Positions 48,801 to 57,632 of a stretch of DNA of 64,000 nucleotides are shown one piece after another (the stretch's first letter is position 1; each line of letters begins with the position of its first letter). Position numbers and translations under genes: made by a program. A model generated the notes under the pieces. The model saw nothing but the letters and a program-made list of their open reading frames with translations. It ran no database searches and was not told the DNA's origin. Source of the stretch: Drosophila miranda (taxonomy: Eukaryota; Arthropoda; Insecta; Diptera; Drosophilidae); NCBI RefSeq assembly GCF_003369915.1, contig NC_046673.1, positions 17,158,001-17,222,000 of the forward strand, read 5' to 3'.

Positions 48801-49792
48801 GGGAGTGTATGACGTACATATTTGTCTTGTTCATGTTGATTTTTCCCCCATCGACTTGTTTGCTAAATTAACAATTAATATGCGAAAAACGCAGAAAAAA
48901 CAATAAAGGAATTTCCAAAAAAAAAATAGGGGGAAAGGTCGAATAGATAAAGAATGCACTTGTCGCAAAATGTTGTTAGAAAATATATATGTACATAGTG
49001 TACTCGTAAAAGGTCGACACTTCATCATCAAATGAAATTTTCTTCTGCAAGAATTTTCTTCGAATAATCGTACCCTAGGCATAATTTGGATAACATGAAT
49101 TACCGTAAAAAGTGTAAAGAAAAAGCATCATTACATGCCCCCCACTCACCATAGAGGGGATAATTTATGCCCAGTTACAGTGGAAAATTGAGATATAATA
49201 TGGTAACGTCATCATCATGTGCGGAGATCAAATAGGGATGGGAATGGGAATGGGCGTACGAGTATAATACCCTAGGATAATTTATGCATAGTTACTGACA
49301 CGCCGTTCCAAAACGATTACAGTAATTGCACACATACACACCCTGTGGGGGGACAACACACACAAACACACCCTCACAAGGACAGACACAGGCATACACA
49401 TATGCGGTTACTTGGCCAAATCGGTATGTGTTGGCCTCTTTCATACCACTTCTCTCGAGCACGTCAGCATTGAAATATTGAAATATTTTCTGCTCTGCTA
49501 CGAGCGCCGCTGCAGCGACAATGACCAGTAAATTATGGTTCACTAAGACGCATAGTATAGCGCAAAAGTCAATGCACACAAAGAGTGAAGGAAACACAGC
49601 AACAGACACACGTCACACACCACAAACTCGCACTCAAGAACACCAAGACTTGCACTTGCACTTACCGCCTTTGCGCTTCTCGATGCGTCTGAGCGGACCG
49701 TGCCCCATGTCCATGTCCATTTCGATATCTGTGTCAAAGCCAAAGGTCCGATATCCCTTGGCGCTCAAAGCATCCGCGTAGCTCCTCTGCAT
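36900..49792 (-). CDS. AMPdeam: AMP deaminase, two alternative first coding exons
   Basis: Shared exons are 43491..43644, 41848..41916, 41450..41781, 38877..38998, 38724..38818, 38195..38651, 37678..38132, 37319..37613, 37140..37250 and 36900..37076. Start A (45534..45741, [20 protein letters not shown]) gives 824 aa and start B (49666..49792, [19 protein letters not shown]) gives 797 aa; both end in phase 1 and join the exon that begins with a split codon before [10 protein letters not shown]. The catalytic TIM barrel keeps the zinc ligands and active site: [28 protein letters not shown] and [16 protein letters not shown]. The enzyme converts AMP to IMP in purine balance. The N-terminal regulatory part is variable between isoforms. 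The donor after 41848 (ATG/GTCAGC) is weak but restores EDEKWQGGTRP. Confidence 0.93.
39840..40165 (+). mobile_element. Decayed retrotransposon gag fragment in an AMPdeam intron
   Basis: On the plus strand, opposite to AMPdeam, one frame reads [19 protein letters not shown] followed by a stop. A neighbouring frame continues [20 protein letters not shown]. The spacing of W-TEADRVA-L to VLQSIP and AL-L-YGG is typical of LTR-retrotransposon gag core domains. Stops and a frameshift show it is inactive. No LTRs or pol are recognisable nearby. Confidence 0.5.
40835..41056 (+). repeat. Two G-rich tracts: GGGGGT repeat and G25 run
   Basis: About five GGGGGT units at 40835-40868 and a run of 25 G at 41032-41056, both in an AMPdeam intron and on the template strand of that gene. 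Confidence 0.9.
44821..45330. repeat. Tandem array of about 155-173-bp units in an AMPdeam intron
   Basis: The phrase GCGAGTGG(A/G)CAAG recurs at 44821, 44976, 45149 and 45313. Each unit contains TTTATTGCATAGAG, AGCGAAATCTAAGTG, CTTTTCGTTTCTCT and TGTTGAACAGTGTTGC. Three complete units and a partial fourth are present. Confidence 0.85.
45742..49665 (-). other. Intron between the two AMPdeam starts, with the start-A promoter
   Basis: No supported gene. The leader and promoter of start A presumably lie within the first few hundred bases right of 45741. In-frame codons continue left-to-right beyond 45741 without another ATG, so 45741 is the first usable start. The rest is AT-rich with microsatellites. 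Confidence 0.5.
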
Positions 49793-50234
49793 GCTACTCC
49801 ACTCCTCTCCGCTTCACTGTCCTTTCGCCTTTTCCTATTCCTATTCCTCTTTCTCTGTCCCGCCTCCGCTAATTTGTGGGTTCTCTTTTCAAATTTGAAA
49901 TTTATGCGTACACTCGGTCTGGTGTGAGGGGTGGGGAGGAAAGTTCTTGCTATGCTTGCTCGTGTTCTGTTCGTTGAAGGAACCTTCGGGATGGATGGAT
50001 GGGGCGACTCGACTGGCGAGCGGCAATTCCAAGTGTGCAGATGTTGTCACACTCAATTTTCAGATTATTATTATGCTGCCTCAAATGCTCTTACACTTTC
50101 TTTCACAGGTATAAATACACTCAAAAAAAACAGAGTAGTCCAAAAATAATACTGCTATTTCGTGGTTGTGCGGAAATGCGAAAATGCCCTTTTGGCTTTA
50201 CAAGTTGCTTTTGAACCGCTTTTTGGTGGGGACG

Positions 50235-50995
50235 AGTGTGACCACGGACTTTTCGACAAGAAATATACCGTCTGACCCTGTAAAATATACCGTGTCATTT
50301 TCCAAATATACCGTACGTTTACCGCTGAAAAAATGTTTTGAAAAAAGAGATCTTGTACTTGCCTTCTTGCTTAGTCTTAATTATATAAAATAGTAATTGG
50401 AATTTTGGAACAGCAACCGTTTTTGTCTCTTAGACAACCTCTTATATATTCTAAATTTGAAATATTTGTATTCTTTAATCATTTCTTATATAGTTGTGAT
50501 TAAATTTACCTCCGAGAAAATTTGAGAATTCGAAAATTGACATATACCGAAATATACCAAAAAGTGGATCAGATATACCATTATACACCAAAAAGTTAAT
50601 CAAATATGGCATTAGACACCATTTCATGGTAAATACCGATGTCACAAAAGACCGAAAAGTATTTAAACAGGTGAACAACTTGAGAAAAACCGCAAAAAAT
50701 AATACTGCTTTTCAATTCCCCTTGTAAATTAATTTGAACACAATATGCACGACTACTTTCACCGGAACTGTAATCAAATACTTCAAGTTTCTTATTCGTG
50801 TGTGTATTAAAATACCAACTGGTTGACAGTATTCCTTGATTTGATATTCGGTTTAATATTACAAGCTAGCTAGGACCCTCAGCCTTGAACACATAATTTT
50901 ATCCGATAGATGAATCTACAAGATTGGCTCATTTCTGGGCTCCCCATATTGGATTGTTTATAAAATTCGGTTTAAACAAAGAAGGTTAAAAAAAA
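50235..50995 (+). repeat. Promoter-bearing dispersed repeat, copy C
   Basis: Begins AGTGTGACC (50235-50243), then ACGGACTTTTCGACAAG and three ATATACCGT units within 80 bp. The right part has ACATAATTTTATCCGATAGA and TCTACAAGATTGGCTCATTT as in copies A and D. The DRE position is degraded (TTCGAC). It lies about 440 bp upstream of the distal AMPdeam ATG, in the same orientation as the other copies. Confidence 0.65.
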
Positions 50996-51431
50996 TGTCC
51001 TTTTTTTTTTACATGGTATTATATAAACGGCAACTACACATTTTCTACATATAACAGCATATTTATGGAGTATGGAAAATTGTATTGGCCGTTTTTACCT
51101 GTTGTGTTTTTCCTCGGCAATCATAATATAGATGATTTTGAAATTTGCGTATTGTGCTTCAATACTGGAAGCGTCATTTGCCTTTGCTTTGTATTGGTCC
51201 CAAAAAAAACATCAACCAAGCGACTTGAGTCGAGAGAGAAATGAGGAATATACTTGTCTCCATATACATACATATGATTGTATTGTTTATTTGGTATGGA
51301 CTAAATAGGACACAAATAGGTGGCTCCGACAGGAAGAACGTCAGTCTTCCCAATCTATAGGAATTGTCAATGCTTGCTGTGGCTGCTTGCGTTGTTGTCT
51401 CACCGTCATTTATCTCTTGGCGGCACCATAA
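50996..51431. other. Spacer between repeat copy C and the 186-bp array
   Basis: AT-rich. The minus-strand open frame at 51174-51455 has no recognisable domain. No gene is called. Confidence 0.4.
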
Positions 51432-51989
51432 TTCATATCGAATGAAAAATAACAAAGTTAAGGACTAAAGAAATGTTATATGAATGACTATGTTATAACA
51501 GGAAAAGGAAATCCGTTTACAGATCAAGATCAGAATCATATGGATTAGGACCGTCCTGATTGGGCTGTGCATAGCCGCGCTTCATCAGTTTCTCGGGCAG
51601 ATCGGCATTGTCGCACATTCATATCGAATGAAAAATAACAAAGTTAAGGACTAAAGAAATGTTATATGAATGACTATGTTATAACAGGAAAAGGAAATCC
51701 GTTTACAGATCAAGATCAGAATCATATGGATTAGGACCGTCCTGATTGGGCTGTGCATAGCCGCGCTTCATCAGTTTCTCGGGCAGATCGGCATTGTCGC
51801 ACATTCATATCGAATGAAAAATAACAAAGTTAAGGACTAAAGAAATGTTATATGAATGACTATGTTATAACAGGAAAAGGAAATCCGTTTACAGATCAAG
51901 ATCAGAATCATATGGATTAGGACCGTCCTGATTGGGCTGTGCATAGCCGCGCTTCATCAGTTTCTCGGGCAGATCGGCATTGTCGCACA
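51432..51989 (-). repeat. Three tandem 186-bp copies of the Tudor gene 3' end
   Basis: Units start at 51432, 51618 and 51804; the fourth, at 51990, runs into the functional gene. Each unit carries about the last 35 codons, the stop and about 85 nt of 3' UTR. The three copies appear identical to each other but differ from the genic copy at two bases, turning V into E and the last residue Q into L. They lie downstream of the functional stop at 52075, so they are probably transcribed as 3' UTR. Confidence 0.9.
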
Positions 51990-52074
51990 TTCATATCGAA
52001 TGAAAAATAACAAAGTTAAGGACTAAAGAAATGTTATATGAATGACTATGTTATAACAGGAAAAGGAAATCCGT

Positions 52075-54159
52075 TTACTGATCAAGATCAGAATCATATG
52101 GATTAGGACCGTCCTGATTGGGCTGTGCATAGCCGCGCTTCATCAGTTTCACGGGCAGATCGGCATTGTCGCCAAGGAATCGAATCTCATAGCCATTGTG
52201 CAGACTACTGACCAGCATCACGTCTTCCTCCACGTTGAGTATTTTGCTTTTGAGATACTCCATACACTCGACGGCCTTTTTTTGAGACAAGGAGCTTTTG
52301 TACACGACGCCCTCTATGTAGCAACTAACGGCGCGATAAGGCCGCATTCTGTCAACATCTCCGCAAGGAACCAGAGCGTTTAGGGGCACAAACTCTGTAT
52401 TGCCGTAGTCAACATAAAAGATCTTATACTCATTTTCCGATTCCTCGATGATCTGGGCGCGATAATAGCAGCCATCGTTGTAGTGAGCCAAGACAATGTC
52501 CAACATATACGGCTTCCGCTTAAACTGACTCTTGGCCCGTAAGACATCGTCCTTGGTCCATACCAGAGGAGAAGAGCCATCCACAAATTGGGCATAGACT
52601 ACCGTGGTACTACTCACGCAGGTTACAAGCATTTTCACAATTGTTCCTAGTTCTCGTAAGAGCAGAGCATGTCTGGCGGTCTCTGGCAGAGCGTCTACCA
52701 ACTCCAAGTTCTTGGTGGCGCCGTAAGCTGCAAAGGGCTCGTGCACCAAACGACAACTACTACCTAAGGTGAAACATGAGTTAGATTACAACTCTTCTTA
52801 GAGCTTTGATTATTCTCTATACACAGACTTACCCTTGAAGCAGCCTTTGATCTTCGGATCGTAATGCCGACAGATTCGTTGTTCGTCTTTGGGTCTGAAG
52901 CCCAGTACAGCCTTTAAGGGGTCACTGGTGCCCTCGTCAATATCGTTTGGCATGGCCATGTCCGCCTCGCTTAGCTGTGGCCCATTTGGGTTGGTTGTTT
53001 GGCAAGGGACTGGCACGGACTGATCTTGAATAGAATCGGCTGCAGTTGCTTTGGGCAGACTATTCTTGCGACGACTGTTGTTTGCGTTTTCATCAACCAG
53101 TTCTACTATTAAATCGTCGCTCCTCTTTTCCAAAACACACAAGGTCACTTTCTTGAATCGGAAGTGGGTCATATGGGACACATCGCATTCTCTGAAGAAG
53201 CATCTGATGGCCTCCGCCGGCAGCAGTCGTATGTCATCTGGTAGGGCATATATAGTCTCTTCGCCATTCATGTGTATATGCTCGCCGAAATCAATCAAAT
53301 AGGCATCATAGCCACCCCCATCGGCATAATCATTGATTATGACACGTGGAATGACCCCGTCATTCCCGTCATCGTACACCGCAAAGATCTCCCCGAAGTT
53401 GGGAAGCTGGTCCAACTCCTTAAGATGTAACTTCCCCGAGAACAACTCTCGCAGCGGCTCTGCATCCCACATGCCTACAAAAAAACACTTTTTGGCTATG
53501 TTTAGATGCATCACGACGGCATTTATCACACTTCCCTCTGGAAAGGCGGTTACATTCTTCACGATCTGATGATAGATTTCACTGCTGGGTGTTGTTTTTC
53601 CGCCTTTTGGTGGCTTAAGGATTCGTTTGCCTGTTGAAATAGGAGGCAGCGCTTTTGAATCAGCGGAAGCAATGGCCGTGTCCTGTGGCTGTGCTGAAGT
53701 GGACTGTGGGGCCGTCATGGGCTTTACTTTTTGCTTTGGGATCTCCGCATCAGGTTTTATCATCCTACTGGAGCACATGGAGAACAAAAGCCCATCCGAA
53801 ACCGGCCCGACCGGAGACAGTGCTGACTTCACACACTCAATCCTATCTTTGTAAGCGTGCCACACGAAGTCGTTGCGCTGCAGACTATCGCCGATGTTGG
53901 CGACAAATGGTTCGAGATTGTTTAGATCAATTTGCATGTTGCACTTGATCAAACATTCGTTGACACCACTCATGCTGCTTAGTAAGACATCGTGGAGACC
54001 GATAAGTGCTCGATCCCCTTTAACCACATTCACCCAACGCATGTCCAGAATTTTGTACAAAATCTCCGAGTGACGCGTCACGTGTTGCAATTTGGCGTGA
54101 ATTTTTTCAACATTTTTATCGAGCAGCTCCTTCAATGCAAAAATATCATTCAAATCCAT
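52075..54159 (-). CDS. Krimper-like protein: two Tudor domains and a CCCH zinc finger
   Basis: Exons 52833..54159 and 52075..52763 give 671 aa. Residues 1-50 form a probable coiled coil (FALKELLDKNVEKIHAKLQH). Residues about 210-355 form an extended Tudor domain with an atypical core (AYLIDFGE instead of VDYGN). A zinc finger C430-x9-C440-x5-C446-x3-H450 is split by the intron. Residues about 485-650 form a second Tudor domain with a canonical core (DGCYYRAQI, FYVDYGNTEF), so its aromatic cage looks intact. This order resembles Krimper, the piRNA nuage scaffold whose first Tudor binds unmethylated Ago3 and whose second binds dimethyl-arginine Aubergine. Function in piRNA biogenesis is inferred. 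Krimper of D. melanogaster is autosomal to my knowledge, so this may be a paralogue. Confidence 0.82.
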
Positions 54160-54241
54160 TGCTTTTCTATCGGCTTGAGCAAAAATTTAGTCAAATCAAC
54201 AACGACGTCAAGCTCGAAAAAATTTAGCATAAATAACTGTA

Positions 54242-54545
54242 AAGTGTGCGTGCGGATCGATAATATATACCGTCCAACCTTCAGAAATATACCAAAATAT
54301 ACCGTCTCATTATGAAAATATACCGTAAATATACTGACGAATTCAAGTTCTGTTTTACATATTCCTCGATTTTAATATTCCGTTGAATATTACCATCTAT
54401 ATAGAATATTTAGCCATGCCCACATAATTTTATCCGATTAATTAACCTATTCTCAACTTGACTGGCTTATTTTAAACATTTGATTTTATTGCATTTTGCG
54501 TAAAAAGAGGTTTTAGCGAAATAAGTCAAACAAAAAACAATTAGC
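54242..54545 (+). repeat. Promoter-bearing dispersed repeat, copy D
   Basis: A diverged Motif 1 (AGTGTGCGT, 54243-54251), ATCGATA at 54256-54262, then TATATACCGTCCAACCTTCAG and several AAATATACC units. The body contains TACATATTCCTCGATTTTAA, GCCCACATAATTTTATCCGA and TTGACTGGCTTA. The module starts 84 bp upstream of the Tudor-gene ATG. Confidence 0.75.
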
Positions 54546-54589
54546 GAAATAGGTCAATCAAAACAAACGAAAAAGGAAATTCGTTCATA

Positions 54590-55315
54590 TTGCTCAATTT
54601 TGATATTCCATTGAATAATGCTGACTACCTAAATCTCTCAGCAATGCCCACATAGTTTTATCCCATTAATGAATAAATTTTCTACAAGATTGGATAGTTT
54701 TTAATCCTTGCTTTTATTGTATTTATTGTAAAAAAAGGTTTAAACGAAAAAGTTCATCAAAAAAAGAGTCGCTATATTGCGTGTAAGCCGTAGTATACGC
54801 CTTTGTATACTTTTATACTTACTTTTAAGTACTTGCATGTTTTTTGTTTTGACAAAAACACGATTTCAACAAAAATGTTCAATAGTTGCAGGTTGTGACG
54901 TCAATGTTGCTGGTATTTGCAGACTCATTTCTTGTCAACCAGAGTGTTGCCATTTGTATACCCTATTTCGTGAATATTATATAAAGATACTGTTTTCCAA
55001 CCTGCTTTCAAACGTAATTAGTAAAGACTTCGCTTAGATTGCAATTTTAAGGCCTATTCATGCATTTGATAAGGTGTTTGTAAATAAATCCTGATCCCAG
55101 TACCAGTTCTTGGTCCCTGGAAGAAGACCACTAATTGCAAAATATCGTTTAAAATAGATACTGACTAGTTTCTGCATTAATTAGAGACTGGAATGACACA
55201 CATTTCCGCAATTCTATATCATCCATTTCCCCCAGGGTATGAGTGTGCATGGAATTAGCAACATTTGTGTATTAAATGGGACTCATGTTGTCAATCTGGC
55301 CATTACCGATTCAAA
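54590..55315 (+). repeat. Dispersed repeat, copy D2 (without the motif module)
   Basis: Starts with ATTGCTCAATTTTGATATTC and GCCCACATAGTTTTATCCCA, then CTACAAGATTGG, and continues through CCCTATTTCGTG, TGCAAAATATCGTTT and CCCCCAGGGTAT. This is the same order as the distal half of copy A (29.1-29.65 kb). Confidence 0.7.
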
Positions 55316-55329
55316 AAAAACGACCAATT

Positions 55330-55735
55330 CCTCATTTTCTTTCTTCCGTTGAATAATACTATCTATATAGAAAATAAAGCCATGCCCACTCAATTTTATA
55401 CGATTGATGAATCAATTTTGCACTTGATTGATTTGATTTAAATACTTGCTTTTATTGCATTTCTGGTTTTTATTGGTTTTGTGTCGAAGTAAAAAAAAAA
55501 ATTTGGTGCGCACCAGTTTTGCGACCAGATATATACCAAAATATACCATCTCATTTAAAAAATATACCGTAAATATACTGACGAATTCAAGGTCTATTTT
55601 ACATATTCCTCGTTTTTGATCTTCCGTGGAATATTCTCAGCTATATAGAACATTTAGCCATGCCCACATAACTTTATCCGATTAATGAATTAATTTTCTA
55701 TTTGACTGGTTTATTTAAAATACTTGAGTTGTTTT
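55330..55735 (+). repeat. Dispersed repeat, copy E
   Basis: Contains GCCCACTCAATTTTATACGA, an A run, the palindrome GGTGCGCACC at 55505-55514, CAGTTTTGCGACCAGATATA and several ATATACC units, then the familiar body to GCCCACATAACTTTATCCGA and TTGACTGGTTTA. It looks like parts of two nested copies. Confidence 0.7.
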
Positions 55736-56200
55736 TCTGCTACGGCGATTGCTTTGATTTTGTTTGCCTCAATTATGGACAACAACTTAGGCAATTATTT
55801 TCGTAACATGGTAACTACACGCTAACTACAAATTTGCTACATTTTAACTACATTTGATCATCAAAAGCGCCACCTGAAGGTACAAAATTGAAAAATTTGT
55901 ATACGTTTTTTTCATATAAGTCCCATTGAAGCGCCAGTGTGAAATTGATCCGCTAAATAGTATTCGTTGTGGCTTGAGACATGGCTGCAAGTGGTTTTTC
56001 TACTCGATTTCTACATTGGTGCATTGGACCGTCTTACAAAATGATGAAAAATACTAGAAAAGACTACAAAAAATGCGCAAATTGTGTGAGCTTGGGATAC
56101 TTTCAGTGGGCTGCCAGATCGACAGAAATAAGTTTATTCGCGAAAGTATAAAATTGAAATTTAAATTCAAATTCAAAGTATATAAGGAAAAGAGTAAACG
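55736..56200. other. Short spacer between repeats and the T-rich region
   Basis: Unique-looking DNA with no open frame of note. It holds the CTCF-like site listed separately. Confidence 0.4.
55867..55880. promoter_or_regulatory. CTCF-like insulator motif
   Basis: GCGCCACCTGAAGG reads CCTTCAGGTGGCGC on the minus strand, matching the CTCF core AGGTGGCGC. It lies between the repeat cluster and the long T-rich region, a reasonable place for a domain boundary, but a single short match may be chance. Confidence 0.35.
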
Positions 56201-57610
56201 TTTTGGTTTGTAATTTATTTTATTTTATTTGTTTGTGGCTTCTTTTTATAATGTAATGCATAAAAATGGTGGTGTTCTTTCTTTTTAAAAAATAAACCAA
56301 TAAACACTTCATTTTATTAGTTTAATACAAATAAATGGTCTTGTACACGACAAATAGTTGTTCACATTTTGTTATTTTCTTTACCTTTCCTTGCAAAAGA
56401 AATGTTTTTCGTGGTTCTCGTGCTTGTTTTTCTTCTTTCATAAATGTCTTGTATAAGGAAACGCAAAAACTTTGCGAACAAGTTTGATTTTGTTTGTCAT
56501 GCTTGTTTTTGCTCTTAGTTTTCTTTTTGGTTTCATCATTGGAACGGCTTTATTGAACTTTTGTTGTTGTTGTTGCTTTTGGTTTTACATATAATTTAAT
56601 TTTGTTTGTTTGATTTGGTGTTTCTCATTGCATTTTTGCATTAAAAAACATTAATTCTTTGGCAGGCATTGCATTTCGTAGTTTTGTAAAAGTTTTATTT
56701 TTTTTCCATTCTTTCTCGTTCTCAACGCAAGATTCGAAACCGAAAAACGCAAAGATTCGAAATATTTGAGATGTGGAGACAAATAATTTGTTTAATTTTG
56801 CTTAGTATCATTTCATTTTTCATTTTTATCATTTTGGATTTTGTTTATCAAATACACATCAATACTTTGGTAGTTTAAAAATTGTGTTTTCCATGTTTTT
56901 TTCATATTTTCTTGTTTTGTTTTTTTTTGTGCTAAATTACATTTTAAAAATATGCTTAATATTTGTTGTTTTTTTTACTGTTTTAATTTTTGGTTTTAAG
57001 TCAAAGACACGAAAGTGAAAGAGGTTTTTGTTTTTGGTTTACGTCTGTTTACTTAACTTATTCATATTTTGTTTTACCTTTTTTTTTGTGTTAAGTTGTT
57101 GTTTAGTGTAATGTGTTAGGTTTTTGTTTTCATTTTCATTTTTGTTTTGGTTTTCTTTTTTCATTTTGCATGCGCTTAATTTTAAAACACCGAGAGTTTG
57201 CTCAAAATTGTTAATGTTTTGTTTTGCTTTTCTTTTCTTTTCGAATGAAATTTTAAATATCGAAATATATATATATATAAATTGTTGTGTTTTTTTTCGC
57301 TAATTTTTTTGTGGTTTAATTTTTAGTTTTTTTTTTGCTTACCATCGTTTATTGTAGGTTTTTCTTTACGTTTTTTTTTTGGGTTTTTTTTTTTGTTTTT
57401 ATTCATTTTCATTTTGGTTTAAAAACACCGAAAGCTTAAAATTTAGAGATTTTCCTAAAGTGTAAATTTTTTACAATATTCTTCATCATTCTCTGGCCTG
57501 CTGTTCTCTGCTCTTTTGTGGTTGTTTTTTCTTCTGTGGTGGTGAATGGTGGTGTGTGTTTTGTGTCTCTGCTTTCTGCTATCTCAGCGATATCTCAACG
57601 AAGGAAGGTT

Positions 57611-57632
57611 GAACCGAACCGAACCGAACCGA
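57611..57632. repeat. GAACC pentamer repeat
   Basis: Four consecutive GAACC units followed by a partial fifth. Confidence 0.85.
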
